DNA of 64,000 bases from Prionace glauca (GCA_037974335.1 CM075760.1:56538890-56602889); one strand, 5' to 3'; counted from the stretch's first letter, positions 1-11,400 are shown. Translations and numbers: made by a program. The notes: generated by a model not told the origin, from the letters alone.

Positions 1-1290
1 AGGTTTGATCAGGAATAGTCAGCATGGATTTGTCAAGGGCAGGTCGTGCCTTACGAGCCTAGTTGAGTTCTTCGATAATGTGACTGAACACATTGACGAA
101 GGAAGTGCCGTGGACGTAGTGTACATGGACTTCAGCAAGGCTTTTGATAAGGTCCCCCATGCAAGACTTCTTGAGAAGGTGAGAGGGCATGGGATCCAAG
201 GGCCTTTGGCCTTGTGGATCCAGAACTGGCTTGCCTGCAGAAGGCAGAGAGTGGTTGTGGATGGGTCTTTTTCGGAATGGAGGTCAGTCACCAGTGGGGT
301 GCCCCAGGGATCTGTTCTGGGACCCTTGCTGTTTGTCATTTTCATAAATGACCTGGATGAGGAAGTGGAGGGATGGGTTAGCAAGTTCGCTGATGACACG
401 AAGGTCGGCGGTGTTGTGGATGGTCTGGAAGGATGGCAAAAGTTGCAGCAGGACATAGATAGGATGCAGGAATGGGCGGAGAAGTGGCAGATGGACTTCA
501 ACGCGGATAAATGTCGTCCATGTCGGCAGAACCAACGGGATGAACGAGTATACTATTAAGGGCAGGGGTCTTAGTAGCGTTGAAGAGCAGAAGGATCTCG
601 GGGTCCGGGTTCACAGGACTCTTAAATCGGCCACGCAGGTGGAGGAGGTGGTCAAGAAGGCGTATGGTGTACTGGCCTTCATTAATCGAGGGATTGAGTT
701 TAGGAGTCGGGAGGTAATGCTGCAACTTTACAGGACCCTCGTCAGGCCTCATTTGGAGTACTGTGCGCAGTTCTGGTCGCCTCACTATCGGAAAGACGTA
801 GAAGCTATTGAAAGGGTGCAGAGGAGATTGACAAGGATGTTGCCTGGACTGGGAGGCATGCCTTATGAAGATAAGTTGAGGGAGCTGGGACTCTTTTCCC
901 TGGAGAGGCGAAGGTTGAGAGGCGACCTGATAGAAGTTTATAAAATGTTGAGAGGAATAGATAGGGTGGACTCTCAGAGGCTATTTCCCCGGGTTGAAAT
1001 GGTCGCTACGAGAGGACACAGATTTAAGGTGCGGGGGGGGAAGTACAGAGGTGATGTTAGGGGTAAGTTTTTCACTCAGAGGGTGGTGAGTGATTGGAAT
1101 CGGCTGCCGTCGTCGGTGGTGGAGGCGAACTCGCTGGGGTCTTTTAAAAGACTTCTGGATGAGTATATGGGGTTTAATGGGATTGGGGGTTATAGATAGG
1201 TCTATAGATTGGTGGGGTTGATGCGATCGGCGCAACTCGAGGGCCGAAGGGCTTGTTTGTGCTGTAATATTCTATGTTCTATGTTCTAAC
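1..1290 (+). mobile_element. CR1-clade LINE, 3' part of reverse transcriptase and 3' end
   Basis: The element enters from the left edge, so its 5' end is not visible. The frame from base 5 carries reverse-transcriptase motifs: [25 protein letters not shown] and the catalytic FADDTK. A second frame from about 540 to 1199 carries the thumb and C-terminal region typical of CR1 (LYRTLVRPHLEYC, RVQRRLTRMLPG, FFTQRVV). The two frames are offset near 505-545, so there is one frameshift and the copy cannot make a full protein. It ends in the repeated TTCTATG tail near 1267-1288, which is characteristic of CR1 3' termini. Codons are otherwise well preserved, so the insertion is fairly young. Confidence 0.9.
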
Positions 1291-1299
1291 CGTTTATAT

Positions 1300-2130
1300 C
1301 AATATCTGAAGAGAGAAGGATTGGTTAAGTTAAATGTAAATCCCTTAGAGCCCGAATCCAGGGAAATTATAATGGGGAATAAAAAAATATTGAATGAATA
1401 GATCACTAAGTTTGACACTGCCTTCTCACAAGTACCATCCCAGAAATGTTCGGGAACCAAGGGGGTAGTTGTAAGACGGTATTGAGGGAAACCAGTATTA
1501 GTAAAATCATTCTGGGGAAAATAATAGGGTGAAATTCTGGTTGGTCACTGGGGCCCGGTAATCCCAGAATATGGAAGGAAATGGCCCAGGAAATGTTGGA
1601 TACATTGCTGCCCATCTTCTAAAATTCTATACAGGCCGAAACAGTTCCTACAGGTTAGAGGGTGACAAATGTAACCCCGATATATACAGAGAAAGAGGGA
1701 ATAAAACTGAAAAATTACAGACTGATTTCAGCATCAGTTAGAGATTGTTATCAAATCTATGATAGGAAAATATTTGGAAAGCATGGACGGAGTTTGATGA
1801 AACCAGTATGGGCTTAAGAAAGACATGTTTATCTTAACAAAACTACTTGCATTTTTTAAGAGTGTAAATAATAGGTGGGGGAGGGATAATAATAGGTTCG
1901 GGTAGGGAGGGGGAGGGATGCAACCAGTTTACGTGCTGTATTTGCACTTTCAGAAGGCTCTTCATCAAATATTGGTAGGCCCAATGAAAGCACGTGAGAT
2001 GGGGAGTGATATGTTGGCCTCGGTATAGAATTCATTGACAGATAAGAAACAGAGAGTGGAAATAAATGGGTCTTCTTCCGAGTGATGGTCAGCTAACAGT
2101 GGGGTACCGCAGGGTCCCAAATGTTAAATG
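1300..2130 (+). mobile_element. Old decayed LINE reverse-transcriptase fragment
   Basis: Broken frames still read as reverse transcriptase. There is a YRPVSLTSV-like piece near 1715-1750 and a decayed VPQG-like region near 2095-2125 (tgggtcttcttccgag followed by ggggtaccgcagg). Stops occur in all frames, so this is a much older copy than the CR1 to its left. A short GGGGGAGGGA-rich stretch at 1876-1920 lies inside it. Assignment to the CR1/L2 group rests on motif order only. Confidence 0.6.
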
Positions 2131-2134
2131 TGTT

Positions 2135-2370
2135 CATTCGTCACAAATAAATTTATGTTAACACTGCAATGAAGTTACTGTGAAAATTCCCGAGTCGCCA
2201 CATTCCAGCATCTGTTCGGGTTACACTGAGGGAGAATTTAGCACGGCCCAATGCACCCTAACCAGGGCGTCTTTTGGACTATGGGAGGAAAGCGGAACAC
2301 CCGGAAGAAACCTATATAGACACGGGGAGAACGTGCAGACTCCGTACAGACAGTGACCCATGCCAGGAAT
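2135..2370 (-). mobile_element. tRNA-derived SINE, reverse orientation
   Basis: Read on the minus strand, the body has the common shark SINE core (cacgttctccccgtgtct type, then a ggtttcctcc-like stretch). The tail at 2140-2175 (tcacaaataaatttatgttaac on +) matches the tail of the SINE at 46870-46915 and the fragment at 57600-57652. The tRNA-like head near 2350-2370 is cut short. Confidence 0.6.
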
Positions 2371-2384
2371 GGGTCACTGCCAGG

Positions 2385-2790
2385 AATCTCTCTTCCTTGA
2401 AGAAGGTCATTGTCTGACACTGTGTGGCGTGAATGTTACTCTCCCCTCCTCAACCAAAGCCTGAATGTGTTCTAAGTCTTGCTGCATATGGACACGGACT
2501 GCTCCAGTATCTGAGGAGTCGCGAATGTGCTGAACAGTGTGCAATCATTAGTGAACATCCCACTTCTGACCTTCTAATGAAGGGTGAAGATGCGGCCACA
2601 CTATCCTGAGGAGTTCCTGCAGCAATACCCTGGGACTGAGCTGATTGGCTTTCAACAACCCCAACCACCTTACTCTGTACTCGGTGTGACTGAAGCCAGT
2701 GGAATGTTTACCCCCGGATCCCCATTGACTGCAGATTGGCTCAGGGTTCTTGATGCCATCATCGGGCAAGTGTTGTGTTGATGTGGAGGG
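2385..2790 (-). mobile_element. LINE reverse-transcriptase fragment (second LINE family)
   Basis: This is a piece of an abundant elasmobranch non-LTR element whose reverse transcriptase reads on the minus strand. The plus strand shows the recognisable stretches tcttgctgcatatggacac and tctgaggagtcgcgaatg. Related pieces lie at 10690-11400, 19565-19770, 29425-29860, 31310-31505 (opposite orientation) and 57810-57905. It is broken and non-coding. Confidence 0.7.
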
Positions 2791-2901
2791 TGGGCACTCT
2801 CACCTCATTTTTACAGCTATTTCCACTATATTTGGACTAAGTTTAAATGATTTCTGGAACCGAATGCTCCTAGTGGAACCCAGACTGAGCTTCATTGAGT
2901 A

Positions 2902-2926
2902 GATTATTATTATTATTATTATTACT
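2902..2926. repeat. (ATT)n microsatellite
   Basis: A run of about eight ATT units is visible directly in the sequence. Confidence 0.95.
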
Positions 2927-3127
2927 GATCGCTTGATCCTCCATACTTTCTATTATTTTGATCGAGTGAGATCGCATTGGGCGATAATTGGCCGGGATGT
3001 ATTTGCCCTTCCTTTTGCGATAGAACATGCCTGCTAATTTTCCACACTGTTGGGTATGTGATGGTGATGTAGCTATACTTTAATAGATTGGCCGGGGCGC
3101 AGCTCGCTCCAGAGCACAAATCATCAT

Positions 3128-5369
3128 TATTACAAAGAACAAAGAACAAAGAACAACACAGCACGGGAAACAGGCCCTTCGGCCCAACGAGCCCGCGCCG
3201 CCGTCCCATGGTCAGTGACCTATTCATGATTTTAGTCTATGCCTAATGTGTGAGGATCAGGGAGGTCCAATATAGGGACAATTTGTTACCCAATCAATCA
3301 GCCTAAAAGCACATTTTTGGGATGTGGGAGGAAACCGGAGTACCCGGAGGAAACCCAAGCAACCATGGGGAGAATGCGCAAACTCCCACGGACACAGGCC
3401 CAAATCCATGTCTCCGTACAACAACAGAGATAGCCTCTGAGCTGTCATGATGCCCTCGAGATGGTCCAGTTTACGCACCCCTTGCTGGACTTAAATGCCT
3501 GTGGATAAAAAATTCATTATTAAAAGACTCTATATCCCTGAGGCTAAAACTGAACCCCAAGCCTACAATGATTAGTAAGGCCTGCTATATCCCCCTATAT
3601 GTAGACCGCTCATGTGGCTGTCCAAATGACTCTTGAACAACCCTAGCGTGCCTGCTTCCACCACCTTACTAGGCAGTGCATTCCACATCCCCACTACCCT
3701 TTGCGTGAAAAACTGCCCTCTAATATTAGTCTTATATCTAGCCCCCCTCACCCTAAGCCCGTGACCCCTCGTTCTATCCATTTCTAATAGCGGAAAAAGC
3801 TTACCACCATTTACTCTATCTATCCCCTTCATAATCTTATAAACCTCTATTAGATCCCCCCGCAGCCGACGTCTCTCAAGGGAAAACAGCCGAAGTGCGT
3901 TCAATCTTTCCTCGTAAGACAGCCCTTCCATACCAGGCAACATCCTGGTAAATCTCCTCTGCACTCTCTCCAGGATCTCTACATCCTTCCGGTAGTACGG
4001 CGACCAGAACTGGACGCAGTACTCCAGGTGAGGCCTAACTAACGTTCTATACAACTGCAACATCAGACTCCTACTCTTATATTCTATTCCCCTTCCTATG
4101 AAGGCTAACATGCCATACGCTTTCCTCATCACATTCTGCACCTGCACCGACACCTTCAGGGAATTGTGTACCTGCACCCCCAGGTCTCTCTGCGTATCTA
4201 TACTCCGGATAGTTCTACCTTTTATCGTTTTACTCCCCTCCACATTATTCCGGCCAAAGTGCATCACCTCGCATTTCTCCAGATTAAATTCCATTTGCCA
4301 TCTATCTGCCCAATCTACCAGCCTGTCTATGTCCTGTTGCATTGCCAGGCACTGCTCCTCAGTACCCGCCAATCCAACCATCTTAGTGTCATCAGCAAAT
4401 TTGCTGATCACACTTTCTACCCCCTCTTCCAAGTCATTAATATATACTACAAATAGTAGAGGTCCTAGTACCGAGCCCTGCGGCACCCCACTGGTGACAG
4501 ACCTCCAATTGGAAAAGGAGCCTTCCACTACTACCCGCTGTCTCCTCCTCCCAAGCCAGTTCTCCACCCATCTACATACCTGGCCTTGTATCCCATGAGC
4601 CTTCACCTTTTCTATCAGCCTACCGTGAGGGACCTTGTCAAACGCCTTACTGAAATCCATATAGACAACATCAACGGCTTGTCCTTCGTCAACCGTTTTT
4701 GTCACCTCTTCAAAAAATTCCAATAGATTCGTAAGACACGACCTCCCTGTAACGAAGCCATGCTGCGTATCCCTGATCAGATTGCAGCGCTCCAGATGCT
4801 CATACATCCTATCCTTGAGGATCCTCTTCATTATCTTTCCTATAACTGAAGTCAAGCTCACTGGCCTATAGTTCCCTGGGTTATCCCTCTGACCCTTCTT
4901 AAACAACGGTACTACATTTGCAATCCGCCAATCCTCTGGGACCTCACCTGTGTCCAAAGAAGAGACAAAGATTTGCGTCAGAGGCCCAGCAATTTCATCC
5001 CTCACCTCTCTTAGCAGCCTAGGATAGATGCCATCAGGCCCTGGAGATTTATCCGTCTTTATACTGTCTAAAAGTCCCAACACCTCTTCCCTCGTGATGA
5101 CTATTTCCCTCAACGGATCCTCAAACTTCTCAAGCACAGCAGCAGAGATCAGACCCCTCTCCTGAGTGAATACCGACGCAAAGTATTCATTCAAGATCTC
5201 CCCCATTCCCCCAGGCTCCAAGCATAGTTCCCCTCCTCTGTCCCTGAGAGGACCAATGTTCCCTCTAACCATCCTTTTGTTTCTAATATAGGAGTAAAAT
5301 GCCTTAGGATTTTCCTTACTCCTACCCGCCAAAGCCATTTCGTGGCCCCTTTTTGCCTTTCTGATGCAA
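3128..5369 (-). mobile_element. CR1-clade LINE, 5'-truncated, long open RT frame
   Basis: The element reads right to left. Its 5' end lies near 5369, where the frame turns abruptly into another LINE fragment. It has a single open RT frame to 3572, then a 3' UTR, and ends at the (TTCTTTG)n tail near 3128-3150. The 3' UTR (about 3150-3500) contains the core also found in tRNA-SINEs: acattctcccc, ggtttcctccgggt, and gggccgaagggcctgttt. The endonuclease domain is missing through 5' truncation, the usual fate of target-primed insertions. The clean frame suggests a recent insertion. Confidence 0.92.
3572..5338 (-). CDS. CR1 LINE reverse transcriptase (partial ORF2, 588 codons)
   Basis: This is an uninterrupted reverse-transcriptase frame that copies LINE RNA at a nicked target site. 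From the N-terminus it shows KSPGPDGIYPRLL (about residues 98-110), [63 protein letters not shown] with the first catalytic Asp, [20 protein letters not shown], and the catalytic FADD in [10 protein letters not shown]1-type thumb motifs follow ([40 protein letters not shown]). The N-terminal apurinic-type endonuclease of full CR1 ORF2 is absent. The first Met used here is simply the first in frame; the sequence upstream still resembles CR1 for about 10 codons. With no endonuclease and no promoter it is unlikely to be active alone. Confidence 0.9.
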   Translation of the reverse strand: MALAGRSKENPKAFYSYIRNKRMVRGNIGPLRDRGGELCLEPGGMGEILNEYFASVFTQERGLISAAVLEKFEDPLREIVITREEVLGLLDSIKTDKSPGPDGIYPRLLREVRDEIAGPLTQIFVSSLDTGEVPEDWRIANVVPLFKKGQRDNPGNYRPVSLTSVIGKIMKRILKDRMYEHLERCNLIRDTQHGFVTGRSCLTNLLEFFEEVTKTVDEGQAVDVVYMDFSKAFDKVPHGRLIEKVKAHGIQGQVCRWVENWLGRRRQRVVVEGSFSNWRSVTSGVPQGSVLGPLLFVVYINDLEEGVESVISKFADDTKMVGLAGTEEQCLAMQQDIDRLVDWADRWQMEFNLEKCEVMHFGRNNVEGSKTIKGRTIRSIDTQRDLGVQVHNSLKVSVQVQNVMRKAYGMLAFIGRGIEYKSRSLMLQLYRTLVRPHLEYCVQFWSPYYRKDVEILERVQRRFTRMLPGMEGLSYEERLNALRLFSLERRRLRGDLIEVYKIMKGIDRVNGGKLFPLLEMDRTRGHGLRVRGARYKTNIRGQFFTQRVVGMWNALPSKVVEAGTLGLFKSHLDSHMSGLHIGGYSRPY

Positions 5370-5520
5370 TTATTATTGCTGAAATATTGTCAGGACCAAT
5401 AATCCTTGCAGTGTCCAACCTCTTCAGCACAGGGTTAGGCCACAGATCAATCATGATCATATTGCATGGTGGAGCGGGCTCCCGGGCTCGAATGGCCTAC
5501 TCCTGTTCCAATCTTATCCT
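5370..5520. mobile_element. Junction of two LINE fragments
   Basis: On the minus strand 5370-5440 reads LDTARIIGPDNIS, an RT motif of a different LINE family. On the plus strand 5435-5520 resembles a CR1 3' end (ggccacagatcaatcatgatc, then ggcctactcctgttcc). The CR1 at 3128-5369 therefore inserted into older LINE debris. Confidence 0.55.
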
Positions 5521-6119
5521 GTGAAAGGCATTGAGCTGCTTGGATCTGTGATGCTGGGGACCTCAGGAGGAGGCCGAGATGGAAAATCCTCTCGGCACTT
5601 CTGGCGGAAGATTGTAGCAATTGTTTCTGTTTTGTTCTTCTCCATTTGCTGAGCACTCACATTATTAAGAATTGAGGTTTTATTTGAGGCTCCTGCTGCT
5701 GTTAATTGCTTTAATGTCCACCACCATTCAGAACTGTATGTGGTAGAACTGCAAAGTTAGATCCTACCTGGAAAAATTCAGATCAAGGTGATGTATACAT
5801 TGACATGTACTGGTGCAATACCAGTTTAAACAGCGTGCTATATGTTATAATATATTATAATCATGGACGAGTCCATTCTAACATATATACATATGGAGGC
5901 CAATTCAAAATGAACAGATGCAGTGTCCAGTGTATTGCGGCAGTTCATGCTTCATGTAATGTAACCCACCAAGATTTATTTCCATCTGCTGGCAAAACTT
6001 TGTAATTACAGTTAGTGTGAAAATATCATTGTCAGGTATGATCCATGGTATCAATGTAAGAATTCACATCCATTAATGTAATATCACATCCTCTTCTGCA
6101 AGGTGCCAAAATTTATGGT
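5521..6119. other. Gene-free spacer
   Basis: There is no convincing frame, RNA gene or repeat boundary here. The stretch at 5520-5760 has the feel of an old dispersed repeat, but I cannot name it. Confidence 0.5.
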
Positions 6120-7320
6120 GCAATGAATTGTACCTGTCCGTTGCTGAATTATGCAGATTAAGTGGTGTACGGCAGGAATCTGTCTGGGGCCTCAATTATT
6201 TACAATATTCATTAAGGGCTTAGATTATGGGACAAAGAGTCAAATATCCAAATGATAGATCAAGATATAATTTTTAGAAGGGACAACGCTAAATTTAGTG
6301 GATGCCAAATAGGATTTGGGGTTCGGCACATAGTTTCTTAAAATGTCATGACCTGCTGCAGAAAATAACCATTAAGACCAATGGAATGCCTCCCTTTATA
6401 TCCAAAGGAATGGGGGATACGGAGGCAGATGTTGTGCTCCAATTGTGCACAATGCTTGTTCCATCCCAATTAGAGTACTGTGAGCAAGTATGGGCAACAT
6501 ATCTTTGGAAAAATGTTGACTCTGGACGGAGTTCAACGCAAGTTGCGAGAAGAGATTAGACGAATTTAGACATTTTTCTCTCGAATTCAGAAGGTTGAGG
6601 GCTGTTCTGATAGAAACCTATGAAATACCTACAGGGAAGGATTGTTTCAATTAATTGAAGGTTCGTGGTTAAAAGGCCATAGTTGAAAAAAATAGGGAAA
6701 GGCCTTTCAGGAGAGTTGATAGAAACCATTAGTACATGTCGAGAAAGGTGAATGATTGGAACTCTCTTCGGCAATTGCCGGTGGGAGCTGGTACAATTGT
6801 TACATATAAGTCTGAGGTCTTCTTTAATTGAACAGGTGTATCAAGAGATATGGACTTAGCGAAGCCAAAATGGATTCAGCCACAGATCAGCCATGATCTT
6901 ATTAAATAAGATCATGGCGGCACGGTAGCACAGTGGTTAGCACTGCTGCTTCACAGCTCCAGGGTCCTGGGTTCGATTCCCGGCTCGGGTCACTGCCTGT
7001 GTGGAGTTTGCACATTCTCCTCGTGTCTGCGTGGGTTTTCTCCGGGTGCTCCGGTTTCCTCTCACAGTCCAAAGATGTGCGGGTTAGGTTCATTGGCTAT
7101 GCTAAAATTGCCCCTTAGTGTCCTGGGATGTGTAGGTTAGAGGGATTAGCAGGTAAATGTGTAGGGATATGGGGATGGGGTCTGGGTGGGATTGTGTTCG
7201 GTGCAGACTCGATGGGCCGAAGGGCCTGTTTCTGCACTGTAGGGTTCTATGTTTGTAAATGGTGGGGCCAGTTCGAGGACCTGAGTGGCCTACGCCTGTG
7301 GCTATGTTCCGATGTTGCCA
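6120..7320 (+). mobile_element. Decayed CR1-like LINE 3' region, split by a SINE
   Basis: Degenerate RT motifs run left to right: a decayed PQG-like region near 6170-6215, then a LEYCEQVWATYLWK piece near 6470-6515. The conserved CR1 end cagatcagccatgatctta lies at about 6882-6901. The LINE resumes after the SINE at about 7257 with atggtggggccagttcgag and ggcctacgcc. Many stops make it clearly old. Confidence 0.65.
6912..7256 (+). mobile_element. tRNA-derived SINE, nearly complete
   Basis: The head contains an A-box-like tagcacagtggttagcac and a perfect B box, ggttcgattcc, at 6970-6980, so it keeps an internal RNA polymerase III promoter. It continues through the common core (acattctcct, ggttttctccgggtgctcc) to ggcctgtttctgcactg and ends in gttctatgtttgtaa. 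It sits inside the 3' end of the LINE at 6120-7320. This head is not a tRNA gene, since no cloverleaf with an anticodon arm is maintained. Confidence 0.85.
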
Positions 7321-7435
7321 GGGCAGCATCAGATGAAAATGGCTCAATCCATGGGAATATATTTTTGTTGATTTTGGTTAAAAGGAGGGATGTTGCCCAG
7401 GGAGCTATTGGAGACCACAGGACCTTTAATGTCCA

Positions 7436-9052
7436 CGAATAAAACTCCGGGGCCTGATGGCAATTATCCCAGGCTGCTTAGAGAGGTGAGAGATGAAATT
7501 GTTAGGCCTCTGACGCAATTCTTTGTCTCTTCTTTGGACACAGGTGAGGTCCCAGAGGACTGGAGGGTAGATAATGTGGTACCGTTGTTTAAAAAGGGCA
7601 GTCGGGATAACCCTGGTAATTGTAGGCAGTGGTAGGAAAGTTGTTGGAATAAATTCTTAGGGATAGGATGTATCAGCATGTGGAGGGTTGCGATCTGATT
7701 AGGGATACGCAGCATGGCTTTGTTAAGGGGAGGTCTTGCCTTACGAGTCTGGTAGAATTTTTTGAGGAGGTGACAAAAACGGTTGACGAAGAACAAGCCG
7801 TTGATGTCGTCTATATGGATTTCAGGAAGGCGTTTGACAAAGTCCCTCATGGTGGGTTGGTTGAAAAGGTTAAGGCTCATGGGATACAGGGAAAAGTATC
7901 TAGATGGATTGAAAACTGGCTAGTTAACAGGAGACAGAGAGTAGTAGTGGATGGGTCCTTTTCTAGCTGGAGGTCTGTCACCAGTTGTGTGCCACAGGGC
8001 TCAGTACTGGGACCTCTTCTATTCGTAATATATATAAATGTCTTGGAATAGGGCGTACATGGTGTGATCAGCAAATTTGCAGATGACACAAAGATGGCAG
8101 GATTGGCGGGCAGTGAGGAGCAGTGTCTGGCAATACAGCAGGATATAGATAGGCTGGTATATTGGGCAGATAAATAGATGGAAGTTAATCCTGATAAATG
8201 CGAGGTGATGCATTTTGGAAGGAATAATGTAGAGGGGAGTTACATGATAAAGGGTAGACCTATTAAGTGTATAGAAATGCAGAGGGACCTGGGAGTGCAA
8301 GTTCACAAGTCTTTGAAGGTGGCAACTCAGGCGAAGAAAGCTTATGGTATGCTAGCCTTTATAGGAAGGGGTATAGAATATAAGAGTTGGCGTCCAATGC
8401 TACAGTTGTACAGAACTGGTGGTGGAGGCAGGCACGTTGGAGTTGTTTAAGGTTTACTTAGATAGACACATGAGCGAAGCAGGGATGGACGGTTATAGTA
8501 GATGGTATTAAAAACGGTTAGAGCCTCGGGACGACACTGGAAATGTAGTATTACATGTTAATGTTTTGTCTCTTTTAATCCGCAGGTGTTGGTCCACCTT
8601 GTTGTCAAACGAGGGACATGCACACGGTGGGTCGTGCGTGGGCTGCTCTTGGAGGTTTCGAGAGTGGCCTAGTACTTTGTGTTGTTGTGTGTGCTTAATC
8701 CTGGGCCAGCAGACGGGCACCACAACAGCTCAGTGACTATCACTTCTAGCTGTGCAGATACATGGATTTGGGCCTGTGTCTGTGGGAGTTTGCGCATTCT
8801 CCCTGAGGTTGCGTGGGTTTCCTCCGGGTGCCCCGGTTTCCTCCCACACCCCAAAGATACGCTCTTAGGCTGATTGGTGTATCAAATTGACCCTACACTA
8901 TTCTCCCCTGAATCTGGCTACATTAGGGGTACCATTCGCATACACACGGGGCAGGGTAGGTGTAGGAAAATGCTTTGTTGAAATGGCGGCGCAGGCTCGT
9001 TGGGCCGAAGGGCCTGTTTCCCGTGCTGGGTTGTTCCTTGTTCTTCTTTGTT
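7436..9052 (+). mobile_element. CR1-clade LINE, truncated and internally deleted
   Basis: It begins with KTPGPDGNYPRLLREVRDE (same family as 3128-5369) and continues through [33 protein letters not shown] and a decayed FADD region. At about 8417 LQLYRT jumps directly to the C-terminal VVEAGTLEL-like segment, so roughly 400 bases of RT are missing. The 3' UTR then runs to a ttgttcttctttgttc tail at about 9030-9052. The frame is broken at several points. Confidence 0.85.
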
Positions 9053-10075
9053 CCAGAACGTTGGTTAGACCGCATTTGGAGTACTGCGTCCAGTTCTGGT
9101 CACCTGACTACAGGAAGGACGTGGAAACCCTGGAGAGAGCGCAGAGGAGGTTTACCAGGATGCTGCCTGGTATGGAAGGACTGGGTTATGAGGAAAGATT
9201 TGGTAAACTGGGGCTGTTTTCCTTAGAAAGACGGAGATTGAGGGTGGATCTAATAGAGGTGTATAAAACCAAGAAGGGTATAGATAGAGTAAACAGTGGC
9301 AGGCTTTTTCCTAGATTGGAGACAAATATCACGAGGGGACAATGACTTAAGGTGAGGGATTTGGATGCTAGAGGGAGGTTTTTCACACAGAGGGTCGTGG
9401 GGGTATGGAATGCACTGCCAAGTAGGATGGTGGAGGCAGGCACGCTGGACTTGTTTAAGGTTTACTTAGATAGACACATGAGCAAATTAGGGATGGAGGG
9501 TTATAGGAGATGGTTTTAATAAGGATCAGAGCCTCGGGACGTTCCTGGAAATCTAATGCTACACGTGTTGATATTTTTCTCTTTCACTCCACAAGTGTGT
9601 CGGTCCACCTTGTTGTCTAACGAGAGGCATGCACACTGTGGGTCGTGTGTGGGCTGCTCTTGGATGTTTCGAGAGTGGCCTAGTACTTTGCGTCGTTTGT
9701 GTATGCTTAAAACTGGACCAGCAGATGGGCACCACAACAGCTCAGTGACTATCACTGTTGGCTGTGCAGATACATGGATTTGGGCCGGTGTCTGTGGGAA
9801 TTTGCGCCTTCTCCCTGTGGTTGCGTGAGTTTCCTCTGGGTGTTCCGGTTTCCTCCCACACCCCAAAGATGTGCTCTTCGGTTGATTGGTGTAATAAATT
9901 GTCCCTAAATTATTCTCCCCTTAATCTGGTTTCCAATGGGGGTACCATTAGCATAGACACGGGTCAAGGGTGGAGGAGGAAAAACGCATTGTTAAGATGG
10001 CAGTGTGAGCTCGTTGGGCCGAGGGGCCTGTTTCCTGTGCTGTGTTGTTCTTTGTTCTTTGTTTTTTCTTCTTTG
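9053..10075 (+). mobile_element. Second CR1 3' segment in tandem
   Basis: It starts exactly where the previous copy is deleted (agaacgttggttagacc) and provides the missing RT stretch RTLVRPHLEYCVQFWSP to FFTQRVVGVWNALPS. It then repeats the C-terminus and 3' UTR, ending in a ttgttctttgttctttg tail. Its 3' UTR differs from that of the first copy at roughly one base in eight by eye. Confidence 0.85.
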
Positions 10076-10549
10076 CTCTATTCATTTTAGCTTGGTGTCT
10101 TTTCTTCACATTTCACATTTGTTGATGACTGAGGAGGACCATTTTTGAGAGGTTGATTCAACCCTAAGTGTTGTCCATAAGCTATCAGTTGTGTTGTAAA
10201 TTGTCCTTTTCTGTGTCATAAATGAGACTGAGAATTTTCTGATGGAGAGCTTAGTTCCCCGAAATGTGTCGTCTCTGACCTGATGTTAGTATCGAATGTC
10301 TTACTGAGATTCATCCATGTATGGGTATAATATGTATATCTCCCAACATAAACTGCGCTTCAGGTTAATCCCGGTCTTCAAGCAGATGAGTAACACAATT
10401 GTCATCCTATCAAAGGCCTGTCCCGTAATGTTAAGATTGAGATACACCTACAGATGTTGCCATCTCTTCTGTCGGCCTTGTCTTCGGATAGTGTGATGTT
10501 TCTGAATCATGAATCCCCTGTGGAATGGAACCTATCTTCTGGCAGAGAA
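10076..10549. other. Gene-free spacer
   Basis: AT-rich DNA without a supported frame or recognised repeat. Confidence 0.5.
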
Positions 10550-10689
10550 AGAGAAGGTCATAAATGTTCAGAAAGTTGATATTTATTTCCATCAGTTGCC
10601 ATCCATTTACAAAGATGCCCAACTGTGTTCATTAGTTATCATCCATTCATAAACATTGATATGTTGATGTTTTAATTTAAGGGATATGG

Positions 10690-11400
10690 ACGTTGCTGGC
10701 CTAGTCAGTATTTGTTGCCTATTCCTCATTGTCTTTAGTAAACTGGTGGTAAGCTACCTTCTTGAATTGCTGCAGACCCTGTGGTGTAGATACCCATACG
10801 GTCCTGTTACAGAGGCAGTTCTGGGATCTCGGTCCCGCGACAGTGATGGAAGGATGATATATTTCCACATCAGGTATATGACTAACTTGGAGGGGAACTT
10901 ACAGGTGATATTTCCTGGTAACTGTTACCCTGTTCTTGCAAATAGCAACCCACCGTGTGGCTTTTTAAGGAGCCTTGGTGAGGTTCGGAAGTGAAACTTG
11001 TAGATGGTACATAATGATGCTCTGTGTGGAGGAGGGAGTGTTATTCCTGTCAAGCCGGCTGCTTTGGCCTGAATGGGATGAAGATTTTTGAATGTTGTTT
11101 GAGCTGTACCTATTCAAGTAAGTGGAGAGAACCATTTTTGTCCCCTAATATGTGTCGTGCAGGTGGTGCACAGGTTTGGGGAGTTAGGGGGTGGGTTACT
11201 CACAGCAGGCTGAGCTGATATTCCAGCTGGAGCATGAATATACCCAGCTAACACAGCGATTACCCAATGGTAACCTCGAAGATGTTGATAGTTGTTGATT
11301 CAGTGTTGCAATATCATTGAGTGACAAGGGGCAACGGTCAGATTCCACATTTTTGTAGGTGGTCATCGCCTGATGCCAATATTACCAATAATTCTCCATT
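10690..11400 (-). mobile_element. LINE reverse-transcriptase fragment (second LINE family)
   Basis: Same family as 2385-2790. On + it reads agtatttgttgcctattcc, ggtggtaagctaccttctt, then ggaggggaacttacaggtg, all recognisable antisense stretches of this LINE. It is non-coding. The counterpart fragment at 19565-19770 occupies the same relative place in the second duplicate. Confidence 0.7.

Noticed and set aside
6935-6985. tRNA gene with intact A and B boxes
   Set aside because: The downstream SINE core and tail show it is a SINE head; no anticodon arm pairing is kept. The same applies at 46535-46725.
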